DNA of 64,000 nt from Ziziphus jujuba (taxonomy: Eukaryota; Streptophyta; Magnoliopsida; Rosales; Rhamnaceae): contig NC_083379.1 of NCBI RefSeq assembly GCF_031755915.1, positions 17,345,501 to 17,409,500 of the forward strand, given 5' to 3'. A program made the position numbers and the translations under genes. The notes beneath the pieces are model-generated. The model was not told the origin of the DNA. It made no database searches and worked only from the letters and a program-made list of their open reading frames with translations. The number at the start of each line of letters is the position of its first letter. Position 1 is the first letter of the stretch. This document shows, one piece after another, positions 35,789 to 50,290 of the stretch.

Positions 35789-36921
35789 TGATGAGAATCT
35801 GCCCGTATCTGTACAATCTACTACCAGCTGGGGTGTTGATCCTTTATAAATGAAGATGGGACCAATCACTAGGGCACAAACTAGGAAATTCAAAGACAAT
35901 CTAGTTAGCTTCATCCAAAGAGTGATTCAAACTCAAAAGGACATGACAATATCCAAATATCCAAAGCCCATCTTGTGTATCCAAGTCCTGAAGGCGGAAA
36001 TGGACCTGACAAGCTGTTTTGGTACATTTTTGGATCCCGAACAGTAAGGAATGGATTCAATGCTTTATGAGCTCAACTGATATAACCAAGAGGCCATGGA
36101 ATCATGTCAAGGCAGAAGCAAAAGCATTTAAATTCCACTTGTGCACATGCCCCCTCTTGTTGGCCGAAAATGCTCATTTTGGTGCTAACTTTGACTTCTT
36201 TTGTTGTTTAAGCAAGTTTGACTTATTCCAACAAGGGACAACATATGAGAATCATTATTAATCCTATTTGACATCCTACATGGCATATGGTTGCTGATTT
36301 GGAGCCTAAACTAGCTGGATATTGGATAAAGACAGCTTGATTGTCAACTAATCAACTAGTTTCTTAATTTGAGTTTGACTTTTTGTTTTAGGACACTATC
36401 TTTTATTTTGGTTTTTATTTATTTATTTGCTGGACAAATTAATTTAGAAAATTTGATATTTTATTATTTCAATTGTAAATTAATTCATTCTTAATTCAAA
36501 ATAAATTAATTAATTAACTCAAAATAAATTAGGAAATGATTAAAATTCAGCCAACACCATTGTTTTCTTATCACTAGGGCCGATTTTCACCTAGTGTTTG
36601 AGGGTTTTGTTTTGTGAACCTTAGCCTATTTAAAGGCTTATTTTCTTAATAAAAATTCTGTACATTATTCATACAGAAAAATATTTGTGAGAAAGAATTC
36701 TCTTGTTCTCTTTAAACACCTAAAACACTTAATAGAAATCAAGTGTTTTAGTTTGATTTATCAATAAGACATCCATCACCTATTGTGGCGTCTTCATCTT
36801 ATACTAAAGTTTATAATCACAAGTTGATTAGGAGTTAAAATTTCCATTAGAATCTAAACATAATTAGGATCTGGACTAATATAATACGAATTTAGGAGTA
36901 AGTCGACCTAAGTTCGTATCA
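35789..36921 (+). repeat. 3' LTR of the truncated gypsy element
   Basis: 1133 bp, starts TGATGAGAATCTGCCC and ends AAGTTCGTATCA. At 35850-35900 it encodes MKMGPITRAQTRKFKDNL, the LTR-borne pol tail seen in the other copies. A TATTTAAAGG motif at about 36624-36633 is a possible TATA box for LTR transcription. Confidence 0.88.
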
Positions 36922-38380
36922 CTTCTTCCATGCAAATTTGCAAAAAGAAAAAAAAAACTTATTAATTACATGTTTTATTATTATTTTTTATTTTTTAAAA
37001 TTGATGTTTTCCAAAAAAATTTGCTTTTAAATAAAATTCATTATGCCTTCAAATTAGACATTGACATTCACAATGTATATAACACGTCAGCTTGATATCT
37101 ATTTTAAATTTTAGCATTGGTGTGTACAATTTTTATAAAACAATATTTCGTATTACTTGTATGATATATTGTTTTTTTACAAACCCATAACCATGTTTTA
37201 TATGTCAACTTATTTGTGTGTGTATCTTTCTATTAAACTTCGTAATAGATACAAACTCTTTCATTATTTTTTTTATTTTTTTTTTTATCTTTTTGTTTGG
37301 GAAATTGAAAGTTCTTAATTAATGTTGTTTCTCTTAGCAATTACTTTTAACTATTCATTGCCAAATTTTGTGGGATACAAATTTTACTGTAACGATACAA
37401 TATTTTATATATATATATATATTTAAAAAATTCATGTTACATATTATCTTTTTTTTTTAATTACATTATTGAATTTCATTTTAAATCTTCACTAAATACA
37501 TGTTAAATTGGCACTCAAAAGCCTTTTTTTTTCTTTTTTTTTAAGTTGGTAGTTAATTGAAATATATATATATATATATATTTATTTATTTATAATATTT
37601 TTCTTTCTATAATAAATATCATCCCTTCCTTTAAAGGATGCACAAATTAATAAGTAACTAAAAAAATTTGATAATAGGTACTTAAAAATGACAATAACAA
37701 TATTTGATTTACTAAAATATTTAATAAATTTGTTAACCAAATGGCATGATAAATGATGTGGCAATAGTTGATTTATTTTTTAATTTATTTTTTATTTAAA
37801 CTTATTATATGAATATATCAACCAACAATATCTCAACCCCGTATCATTTGATAAATAAATTTAATAAATATTTTATTACCTATAAATAATTTTAATTTTT
37901 TAGTCTAAAGTTTTTTTTTTTTTTATCATTACAACAATTTACACTTTAAAAAAGAGTGGGTGATGGCATGCCAGTCTCACCATTTTGTTTTTTTTTTTGG
38001 TCTAAAGTTAAAAATAATTATTCAAAAAGCAATATTAATTAAGAGATGCATAATAAAGAAAGGAAGAGCGACTCCACCGGTAAGGGAAAAAAAAAAAAAA
38101 AAGTTTGGTATTTTTCCTTTATATCATTGTCTTAAATTATGGATGGAGCACATGTCACCCTTTGAAAAGATGACATACGGAAACGTCTGTCTTTGAATGG
38201 AAGAAATATTGTCTTTGTAGAAGTAAGAAATTATTCAATAGCTTGAGTTGCCGGTAGTATAACTAAGATCCCAGAATTTTTGTTTTTTAGCAAGGGGAAA
38301 AAAAAAAAAAAAGAAAAGAAAAGAAAAATCAAAATAAAACAAAAAAAAGGGGTCCCATGAGAAAAGTATGCTACGTTAGA
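36922..38380. other. AT-rich intergenic spacer
   Basis: No gene is seen. It contains an AT microsatellite (37562-37581), several T and A homopolymers (37262-37287, 37910-37924, 38086-38103, 38296-38312) and no element edge I can define. The small frames lack features. Confidence 0.5.
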
Positions 38381-38386
38381 GTTTAT

Positions 38387-38649
38387 TTGACACCGAACCA
38401 TACCCACTGAAATTATAATGGCCATGACCCAGATCGTGTAAAATGGTCTCCACATCCATTGACTCTTAGAATTTTCAAATTGATCTCTACGGTAATTGGC
38501 CGAAACTCAATTGAATTCCAGTATCATGTTCTCACTAGGTGTGGACCTTCTCCACCTGTGGGCCCCATTCAACAAACGTTACGCATAAGTAAATGACCAC
38601 TAGCTACACGAAACCTAATCGCTTTTATTACCTTATGGCGTCAAGTCAA
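38387..38649 (+). promoter_or_regulatory. W-box-like cluster upstream of the CRK gene
   Basis: TTGAC cores occur at 38387-38391 and 38459-38463 (TTGACT, full W-box form), and on the minus strand at 38640-38644 and 38645-38649 (the latter TTGACT). WRKY factors bind TTGAC[C/T], and many CRK genes are induced by defence signals. TTGAC is short and common, so the cluster is suggestive only. I see no convincing TATA box. Confidence 0.35.
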
Positions 38650-38683
38650 GCAAACAAACCCTTTCAACCAGGGCAACAAACAT

Positions 38684-38797
38684 ATGATGTCCATCTTTAC
38701 TAATCACTTCCTGCTCATCGTTTTCATCATCATCATATTCATGTCTCCGAACCACAAAACTGAGTCACTCATAGATTCTAACCTTTTCTCCGTATAG
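38684..38797 (+). other. Upstream open reading frame of the CRK gene
   Basis: A 37-codon frame (two in-register ATGs at 38684 and 38687, another at 38741) ends with TAG at 38795-38797, 15 bases before the CRK start codon. Its middle is strongly hydrophobic (FLLIVFIIIIF), like a signal peptide. If the transcript starts upstream of 38684 it would lower CRK translation. It could also be the leftover of an older N-terminus. The transcription start is unknown. Confidence 0.4.
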
Positions 38798-38812
38798 CCT
38801 CTGAATACCAAA

Positions 38813-42662
<3,850 letters not shown>

Positions 42663-43868
42663 TGAGAGTTTATGGAGTGTAATAATCCTAATTTATGTTT
42701 CCGTATACGTCGTCTAAGCGGTATTAATTCAAGGCTACCAAATAATTGTAGTTCAAGTTAGCTTTAAGAGGGATATTTAAATAGCGTGCCTTTTTGAGCT
42801 GTACTAATTATGCAAACTTGAACACCCAAAACGTAAGTACATGTGTATGTTATGCTGATCATGAGTGCCCTGAGAAATGAACCGGTAAGAGTTAATGCAA
42901 AAGTACTTCGCCTTCAAGCAATTTGTCGTGCCAGCGATTTTTGTTGAATAGGTCTTATCAATGTTAAATTGCTATGCTACCATTTTTATTTCTTATGTAA
43001 TATGATTCAAGGGCTGATGAGGAAGAGTGGAGCTCGGTGGGGAGGGGAGGGGTAAATTGTACTAAATACCCTTAACTTTTTTTTTTTTTTTTTACAATTT
43101 AGAACTTTTAATTTTCTATTCAGCAATTTTAGCATCATTTTTAAATTTGTTGCCATTTCAATCGTATTTAATTTTTTATTACAAAATTTAACTGTCTTAC
43201 ATAATTAGTATTAAAGTGTATTAATTTGCAAACTATGAGATATTAAAGTATAATACTAAAACTTTTTTTTTTAATATTTTACATTTAGATATCCGTTATT
43301 TAAAAAAAAAAAAAATTTGGTGCATGTCACCTAATTAATATTAAATAATATTAAATTTCAAACTATAAAATACTCAAAATATAAAAGTTTAGAACTAGTT
43401 TTAAATTCTACAAGTTAATATTTTTTAATTTAAAATTCGATATAATTTAATATTATTTATATAAAATTAATATCTTATATATAAAAAATTGAAAAGACAC
43501 AAATTACAACATATTGAAAAATTTAACATTTAAATTGCTGAGTCGGAAAATTAAAAGTTTATATTACAAAAGCTTGCAAGTCGGGGATATTAAAATATAA
43601 TTGATTTTTTTAATTTAAATTTAAAAGAAGATACCATTTTGTAAACATTAAATATTTATTCTATTATGTCTTAAATTACCGTCAGTAATATATTTTTTAT
43701 AGCCAACGTCCTTTTTATTTTTCATCTTCTTCACCTTCACCGTTTTAGAATTTCTTTAAACTGGAATAAAAAAAAATTCAAACACCCACTCAATTCGGAC
43801 TCAGGGGACATGCCATCAGACCTAGGTAAACAGTGTCTGTCGAATATTGCCTAAAACCCATAACCTAG
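42663..43868. other. CRK 3' flank and AT-rich spacer
   Basis: The first part is the likely 3' untranslated region; AATAAT at 42682-42687 is a possible polyadenylation signal. The rest is AT-rich with T runs (43078-43093, 43264-43274) and repeated short AATATTAAATT words, without frame or element edge. Left of the retrotransposon LTR, 43780-43868 is a less AT-rich segment that may be unique DNA. Confidence 0.5.
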
Positions 43869-44356
43869 TGTCACGGACTTGTTTGTTTACCCTTCAAGCC
43901 GTGCGGCCTTAGTTGCTATTCCGACCCTTTGTTGCAACTAAGTAAGCCTTTTGCCCACTAAAAGAGAAAGCTAAGCAAAGAAAGCTAGAGCACAAAGAGA
44001 GTTTGGGAGAATGAAAGTATATTGCTTAGAGGAGAGCTTTACAAGTGAATGTGGGAATTCTTGGATTCTTGGATGTGTTACAAATGAGAGAGTCCAACCC
44101 TTTATATAGAGGGCTTGGCATGCATGAAGGTTCTAGATATGTACACATGTCACCTATCTAGTTAGGGTTCTAGATTGTTCTAGGGTTATGTACAAGATAT
44201 TTACATGGAGTATTCTAGAGAGATTCCAATCTACATAAGTTTAGGTTGCTCTTGAATCTTCTAGAATCTTCCGGGTTCCTCTTGTATCTTCATGGAGAGT
44301 GTAGAGTCTTCTGGTTAAACCTCAAGGTTTTTACTCCTTTTGCATGGGACGTGACA
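43869..44356 (-). repeat. 3' LTR of the compact gypsy element
   Basis: 488 bp, pair of 46613-47100. It contains TATATAGAGGG (44104-44114), read in reverse a CTCTATATA TATA-like box. The last codons of the protease frame run into it (stop at 44331). Confidence 0.95.
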
Positions 44357-45401
44357 CTCTCCCCCACCTAAACTCGCGACGCCCTCGTCGCGCCTTCTTC
44401 CTTACCCACCGAATGTGATCTTTGAGTTGCCGTTGTGTATCTTCGTGCTCCCCAGTTACTTCACCATCCGGCAGGTCCTTCCCCTTCACCAAGTATTTGG
44501 TGTAGTTGGGCATGCCTCTATGTTGACCGACTCGATCCGCAGGTGTGGCTTCAACACTCTTGGCGGGTGAAGTCACTATCGTCGAGGGTGCCCCTTTTGA
44601 CTTACCTTTCGCTAGGGCCTCCGTGCCCCCTTTCCTTACAATGGGAAGTGACTCTTCATAGCGTCGTGCCTTCCCGTCATGTACCTCGTTTTGTTGGGGT
44701 GATGGTTTGGCTAAGTTCCCTTCCTTAGCCTCTTCGTGCTTTCTCTTGTCGTCTCCACGACTTGAAGCCAATGCACGCAAGCTCCCTTGGTGCAACTCCT
44801 TTGGCACATGTTGTACCTTAGGAGATGTCTTGGCATGGTTTGAGGCATCCTCACTAGGCTTTTGGGCAGCAGCCAAGTTGATTTGCTCCTCCCTCTCAAC
44901 TTGCAATGCTGACAAAACCTTGGCCTCCCGCTTGCTAGCTTGTTCCGTAGGCACCATGCACGTCATTCCCCCATCCATGATGCATAACTTGCTTGCAAAT
45001 GGGAGTGGGAAAGCCTTTACTTGGTTGAAGAAGTCCATACCAAGGACAACCTTGTAGTCATCCATGGACACCACCGTTAGGTTCAATTGGTCCTCCCAAT
45101 CCCCGATGGTGGTTTGCACACCTCTAGCAACTCCTTGGAGCGGCTTCGCATCGGAATTTACCGCCTTTACGAAGCCCCTTTCTTGGTTTGCTTTAATCCC
45201 CAGCCTTTGTGCCTCCTCCACCGACAGGAAGTTATGTGAGGCACCCGTGTCCACCAACGCCTTGGTGGGCACCCCATTGAGTTTTGCCTCCACGAACATT
45301 AGGCCACTCTTCTTTGTCTCCTTAGGAGCAACCTTGATAGCATTCAACAGCTGTAAGGAACCTATTTGTGTTTGCTCTTTAGTTTCCCTCTCTTCGAGCA
45401 T
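44331..45401 (-). CDS. Retroelement protease with basic linker and chromodomain-like C-terminus
   Basis: A 356-codon open frame on the minus strand. Residues about 33-160 are a retropepsin-like aspartic protease: the active-site block KALVDTGASHNFLS (Asp51-Thr-Gly-Ala) and the later VVLGMDFF. A long Lys/Glu/Ser-rich linker follows. Residues about 288-330 (GMPNYTKYLVKGKDLPDGEV and EHEDTQRQLKDHI) match the chromodomain at the C-terminus of chromovirus integrases, which guides insertion into marked chromatin. The two tryptophans usual in YLVKWKGL and in the S/T-W-E block are glycines (307, 317). So the frame joins protease directly to the end of integrase. The ATG start given is only the first Met: the frame is open upstream through the zinc knuckle (45415-45455) and was part of gag-pol. 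Confidence 0.85.
   Translation of the reverse strand: MLEERETKEQTQIGSLQLLNAIKVAPKETKKSGLMFVEAKLNGVPTKALVDTGASHNFLSVEEAQRLGIKANQERGFVKAVNSDAKPLQGVARGVQTTIGDWEDQLNLTVVSMDDYKVVLGMDFFNQVKAFPLPFASKLCIMDGGMTCMVPTEQASKREAKVLSALQVEREEQINLAAAQKPSEDASNHAKTSPKVQHVPKELHQGSLRALASSRGDDKRKHEEAKEGNLAKPSPQQNEVHDGKARRYEESLPIVRKGGTEALAKGKSKGAPSTIVTSPAKSVEATPADRVGQHRGMPNYTKYLVKGKDLPDGEVTGEHEDTQRQLKDHIRWVRKKARRGRREFRWGRVSRPMQKE
44357..44370 (-). promoter_or_regulatory. Polypurine tract
   Basis: On the minus strand GGTGGGGGAGAG directly precedes the 3' LTR. It overlaps the coding frame (codons for RWGR). Confidence 0.92.
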
Positions 45402-46570
45402 GGCATTTAATGACTTCCTCTTTGGACAATCTCTTGCCCAATGGGGACCGTCACATAGGAAGCAGTTTCTCTTTGGCTTTAGTTCGGGCTTGGCTCCTTT
45501 CTTCCAATATTTGCTAGGTAATGGTGGCCTTCTTTGATGTTCCTTACTTGGGGAGTTTTATAGAACTTGTCTCCCCCACCTTTAGTATAATTATTCTCAG
45601 GCTTAGGGTTAGAAAACTCACCTCGCCTGTATTCAACAAGAGTTTCAGCTGTAGTGAGTGCAGTTGAGACGTCTTGTACACCCCTTCGTTGAAGCTCTTG
45701 ACATGCCCATGGTTGTAATCCATCCATGAAGTTAAAAAGAAGATCCTCCTCACTCATGTTGGGAATTTGGAGCATTAACCCGGAGAATTGCTCCACATAT
45801 TCACGGATGGATCGTTGGTGCTTCAACTCCTTCATGCGTTTCCTAGCTTCATTCGCCACATTCTCGGGATAGAATTGTTTCTTCAATTCACTCTTTAAAT
45901 CTTCCCAAGAATTGATGGCGCATATGCCTTTCTTCATTTCTTCATGCTTTCTACGCCACCATACCGCAGCAAGATTAGTAAGATAGAGGGTAGCGGTGTT
46001 TACCTTTTGCTTCTCGTCTTGGAAATCCAATGCCTCGAAGTACCGTTCTATATGCCACATGTAGTTGTCCAACTCCTTTGCATCCCTTCTCCCACTAAAC
46101 TCCTTGGGCTTAGGAGCATCTACCCTTGGAGTAGAGACTATTTGTTGTGTAGTGACGGTGCCACTAGTTGCAGCTCTCTTGCATAACGCCCAATCCTCAC
46201 GAGTTTCCTCTAAACTCTTCTTAAACTCATCTAATTGAGCTTGCATAAGGGACAAGGTTTCAATTACCTTTGTTTGGAAAGCTTGGCTTTCATGACGCCA
46301 TGCCTCGGTGTTGGCCTCGTTGGTGCTTTGCATGGTACCTCTAAGCTCCCCCACTTGGTCACCCACACGACCATCGAGCTCCTCCATGCCTTGCTCCACA
46401 CAATCAAGCCGCTCCAACATATCGGCAACAGCCAACTCCACCTTGACCACCTTGGTCTCCATGGCGGTGAGAACGTCCTTCGACTTTGAACGCCCACGTC
46501 CCTTCCTTGCAGCTTCGGGGATGACCTCCCTTCCCCTTGCTTCTTCAATCACAACCTCTGATGAAGACAT
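45402..46570 (-). pseudogene. Retroelement gag with zinc knuckle, one frameshift
   Basis: Gag of the compact element; it forms the particle and binds RNA. From ATG 46568-46570 the frame stays open for 363 codons to a stop at 45479. Residues about 35-128 are helical and heptad-like (coiled coil). The retrotransposon gag domain spans about 150-270, with FSGRRDAKELDNYMWHIERY, the VWW motif (203-205) and REYVEQFSGL. The CCHC knuckle lies in another frame at about 45415-45455 (C-F-L-C-D-G-P-H-W-A-R-D-C). The break is a one-base loss in a run of C at about 45550-45554, just before the stop; past it the +1 frame continues into the protease. So gag and protease were one frame in the parent copy. Confidence 0.88.
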
Positions 46571-46597
46571 GTTGCTCTAGATGCTAGCTTTAACCTT

Positions 46598-46610
46598 GTC
46601 TCTGATACCA
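46598..46610 (-). promoter_or_regulatory. Primer binding site for initiator Met-tRNA
   Basis: The minus strand reads TGGTATCAGAGAC, two bases from the right LTR. It defines 46613-47100 as the 5' LTR. Confidence 0.94.
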
Positions 46611-46612
46611 CT

Positions 46613-47100
46613 TGTCACGGACTTGTTTGTTTACCCTTCAAGCCGTGCGGCCTTAGTTGCTATTCTGATCCTTTGTTGCAACTAAGTAAGCCTTTTGCCC
46701 ACTAAAAGAGAAAGCTAAGCAAAGAAAGCTAGAGCACAAAGAGAGTTTGGGAGAATGAAAGTATATTGCTTAGAGGAGAGCTTTACAAGTGAATGTGGGA
46801 ATTCTTGGATTCTTGGATGTGTTACAAATGAGAGAGTCCAACCCTTTATATAGAGGGCTTGGCATGCATGAAGGTTCTAGATATGTACACATGTCACCTA
46901 TCTAGTTAGGGTTCTAGATTGTTCTAGGGTTATGTACAAGATATTTACATGGAGTATTCTAGAGAGATTCCAATCTACATAAGTCTAGGTTGCTCTTGAA
47001 TCTTCTAGAATCTTCCGGGTTCCTCTTGTATCTTCATGGAGAGTGTAGAGTCTTCCGGTTAAACCTTAAGGTCTTTACTCCTTTTGCACGGGACGTGACA
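46613..47100 (-). repeat. 5' LTR of the compact gypsy element
   Basis: 488 bp, identical in length to the partner and about 98.6% identical by eye. Every difference seen is a C/T change on the plus strand, as expected from methyl-C decay. Confidence 0.95.
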
Positions 47101-49029
47101 CCAGGAACTCTACCACTAAAGCAAGAACACCTTCCATGCCCGTGCTTTGACTCCACCAACATGAAATTCTATTGCATTGCCACCACCGGTGCTGGCAGTG
47201 GTGGTGGTGGTACAACAATTGGAAGCTTGTGGCAATTTGAGAATGGTGGGCTTGTTGGAGATTACTGAATAGTGGTGATGGTGGGCTTGCTGTACAGAAT
47301 TTTAGGATTTTTAATTAATTTTCTCATTCAAAAAAATTGAGAAAAAAGAAAAAAATCAATTTTAGATCACGTGAGTAGCATGCGATCTATTTTTGACAAA
47401 ATCCGTTAAAAGTTTACAGATTTGATACTAAAAAGTATTATTTATAAATAAATAAAAAATGTTACAGTTTCCTAACTACTGAAAACTGGATGAAAATAGA
47501 AGATATCAAAGTATATTTTGGTATATATATATATATATATTTGTGCTCCTTGAACCAGGTTATTCTGTCAAAAATTTGGCAAGCGCTAAAATTTTTAAAT
47601 TAAAATAGGAAAATCATTATATTGGGGAAAATTTATTTTTTGGTGGTTAAAATAAATAATAATAATAATAATAGATTAAATTAAGGAAAAATATTTTTGG
47701 TGGTTAAAATTAATAAAATTAATTTGGCTATTTTAAAATCCACACCAATCATTTTTTTCATTTGTCAAAGTTTTGTTGGAAGGATTTTCTAGAGATTAGT
47801 AGTTTAAAAATCACCGTATCACCAGATTTTTTTTTTTTTTTAAATTTTGCAAAGAGCAGTTTTGGTGCCAAATTTAACAAAAAAATGATATGGATAAAAT
47901 ATACAATATCTCTTTTGAAGAAGAAAAAAATCTTGTAAAATAAAATAATGGCATTGTGTAAATTGGAGATGCATTTATAATAGTCGTAGCAATTATGAAA
48001 ATGTCGCAGCGAGCAGCAAATAAGTCGTCGAAAGCTGCTAACTCTTCAATTTTGCCAGTCTCCAAGAATTGATTGTGACGGGACGCTTAGACAAGCCACC
48101 AAGCCAGCCAGCAGTATAACCCAGCGGTCAAAGTAGACCATTGGGAATCAATTTCTACGAAATTCACCAAAAGAAAATAAAGCGAAAACTCAGTTCCTAT
48201 CTATAATACTTCGGAGTAGATATACTTTTTTTTCATCGTCATTAATCTCCGATGCATACTAGTCCTTTACAATAATTAATGTTTGTTCCCACACCTTTTT
48301 GTGTCATGCATCACGATGTGCCACCTTTCTCTTACCCAAAAGATGTTTCTGTTCTCATTACTTTCCTTTATAAAAACAAAAATTTCTCATTACTTTCAAA
48401 AATATATATATATATATATATATCTAAACGAAGTCCTACAATAAAATTTTAATAAATAAATATTTTTACTAAATAAACAAAATTATTAAGTAATAATTTT
48501 TAAAACATCTTTTAAAATTCATTGAATATATAAATTAATAATTAATTAAAGTTGTAAATAATAAATAATATATATAATTTATTATATATAATAAAAAAAT
48601 TATTTAATAACTTTTATTTATTTTTCAATTTAGCTTTTTTTTCGCCCCCTAAATATGCATCTAAAGTTCTTTTACTTTTTCCAATATGTTAAAAAAAAAA
48701 ATTGAAATAATTAGCCTTTGGATTTATTTGTGAGATTTTTTACATTAATAGATTTTTGCATAAGATGAATTTCTCTGTATTAATAGTTTTTTTATTTATT
48801 AATTAAACAGTGATTAATGTCATAATTATAAATTTAATCAAATTTAATTGGTATTTTTCTTTATTAGTATATATTATATAATTAATAAAACTATTTAACA
48901 AAAATAATATAATTTTTTAAACTTAATAAATATTTATTTAATAATAAATTAATAAATTATTTATTATACATACATTAATAAACATTTTAAAAGAATAATT
49001 TTTAAAATTTTTACTGTGTTTTTCGGAAA
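47101..49029. other. Intergenic, no supported gene
   Basis: 47101-47270 is less AT-rich and has a GGTGGTGG-type run encoding Gly repeats; it could be a piece of a host exon but nothing identifies it. The rest is AT-rich, with AT microsatellites at 47523-47542 and 48402-48423. A TE-free stretch at about 48060-48370 may be unique. No element edge was found. Confidence 0.4.
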
Positions 49030-50290
49030 CAATGTTCAAAAAATAGGTATCAATAGAAATATCGAGAGCTTAAAATATAAAAATTTCCATAGAAATATGT
49101 AATAATATTGAATATCGATAAATAATTATAAAAAATGATGGAAATTTGTTTTAAAAAATGGAAACTTTTATTAAACTTTAGAATTAATTTATTTAAACCA
49201 TCAATTATCAAATTGATTATAAAACTTGATAAAATATTGAACAGATGTTATATTCTTCTTAGTGCGTTAATTTATAATAAGCATTAATGACCATAGATAA
49301 ATTATTATTAATAAAAATATATCAACAAATACATATATGATAAAATTATATATTAACTAGAATATATAAAACGATTATTACAATTATATTATAGTTCATA
49401 AATATCATCTTAATACCACATAGAACTTCTAAGTGGTTGAAAATTATTGGTTTCTTCCTCATTTTGATTTTAAAATGTGAAATATGAAAAATAATTATGA
49501 AAAGATATATCTCCTAGATAATCTTGCATGTAACTATTAATATACCAACCATATCGATCTTCCATTATTGGTTGACTATGTGCATAACTACTACTCTCTA
49601 ATGGTTGAGTTTGAGATGGTATCCATGAGTTGCAACTTGATGATATTCCATAAATATCCATAAAATAAGGATTATGAAAATTACTTTCAATCCTTATTGA
49701 TCCAAAATTCATAGAAATCGAATCATCTTCTTGTTGTGACATCTCCATGTATATGTTTCATCATCTATTTACCCACATTTGTAAAACAGATATTCTCGAC
49801 AATAAAATTTTTCAAGTTTAAAAATATAATCTATAATATTTGTATTTATGCTTTATTGATATTCAATAAATAGAACTTATTACTATTATTCAATTCAATT
49901 CATTCTATTTTATTATATCATTAAATGTTTAAAATGCAATTAAAGGGTAAAAATTATCAATGAAGTTAATTTGATAAAACATTTTACTAAATATCAATAA
50001 TATTTATGAATTTTTTTAAAAACATTTAAAAATTCCGTGGATATTTTTGAAATTTCAGTGGAAATTTCATGGAAATTTCAAAATTTTTTATAGAAATTAT
50101 AGATTTTTTAACCAAATTATTAAGAGTTTGATGTGGATATTTTCACAAAATTTCTGGGGAAATTTTGACGATATTATGGAAATTCTATCCATTTTCATTT
50201 AGAACTGAAATTTTATTTCAATACCTTAAAAAAATGACAGTTTTGAAAAACTTTCAAAGAAATTTAGGATATTTTAAACCATGCTATGAA
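49030..50290. mobile_element. Decayed DNA transposon, uninterrupted copy
   Basis: This is the second copy of the element split at 6500-15146, in the opposite orientation relative to that copy. Its left end has ATCAATAGAAATATCGAGAG and its right end has TGGAAATTTC/GAAATTTCA repeats running in inverted fashion, ending near TTTAAACCATG. It carries a short coding remnant on the minus strand (49470-49748). Terminal repeats and target duplication are too decayed to name. hAT-like is my best guess from layout only. Confidence 0.55.
49470..49748 (-). pseudogene. Small coding remnant inside the DNA transposon
   Basis: A 92-codon frame rich in Ser, Tyr, Asn and Gln (MEMSQQEDDSISMNFGS... SSSYAHSQP... 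GWYINSYMQDYLGD). The composition differs from random AT-rich frames: it has few Lys/Ile/Leu runs and acidic-polar blocks. It could be the disordered C-terminal tail of a transposase. The equivalent part of the 7.2 kb copy is lost after about 7180. I do not recognise a domain, and it may be non-functional. Confidence 0.35.

Larger units (their letters stand above)
33325..36921 (+). mobile_element. Ty3/gypsy element, 5'-truncated, with 3' LTR
   Basis: A plus-strand gypsy copy starts inside gag (PSHYHRLLHQK at 33330-33362), continues through a zinc knuckle, protease and reverse transcriptase, jumps to the integrase C-terminus, and ends with a polypurine tract and a 3' LTR. The 5' LTR, primer site and first half of gag are missing. 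The first base after the 3' LTR starts CTTCT, with no matching duplication on the left because that end was lost. Confidence 0.85.
43869..47100 (-). mobile_element. Compact non-autonomous Ty3/gypsy element: gag, protease, chromodomain-like tail
   Basis: It is complete from LTR to LTR (488 bp each, edges TGTCACG and CGTGACA), with a primer site and polypurine tract in the right places, yet only 2.26 kb lie between. The internal part codes for gag, zinc knuckle, protease and a chromodomain-like end; reverse transcriptase, RNase H and the integrase core are absent. LTRs differ at about 7 of 488 positions, all C/T changes, so it moved recently and needed help from a full-length relative. Flanks CCTAG (43864-43868) and CCAGG (47101-47105) agree at only 3 of 5 bases, so no clear target duplication. 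The layout resembles the TR-GAG type of plant elements, with protease and tail added. Confidence 0.92.

Noticed and set aside
44435..45057. Plus-strand frames opposite the retroelement protease
   Set aside because: Shadows of the minus-strand coding frame, which has protease and chromodomain motifs.
47101..47270. Gly-rich exon of a host gene disrupted by the retroelement
   Set aside because: No matching sequence on the other side of the element, no splice context and no domain; left as unassigned.
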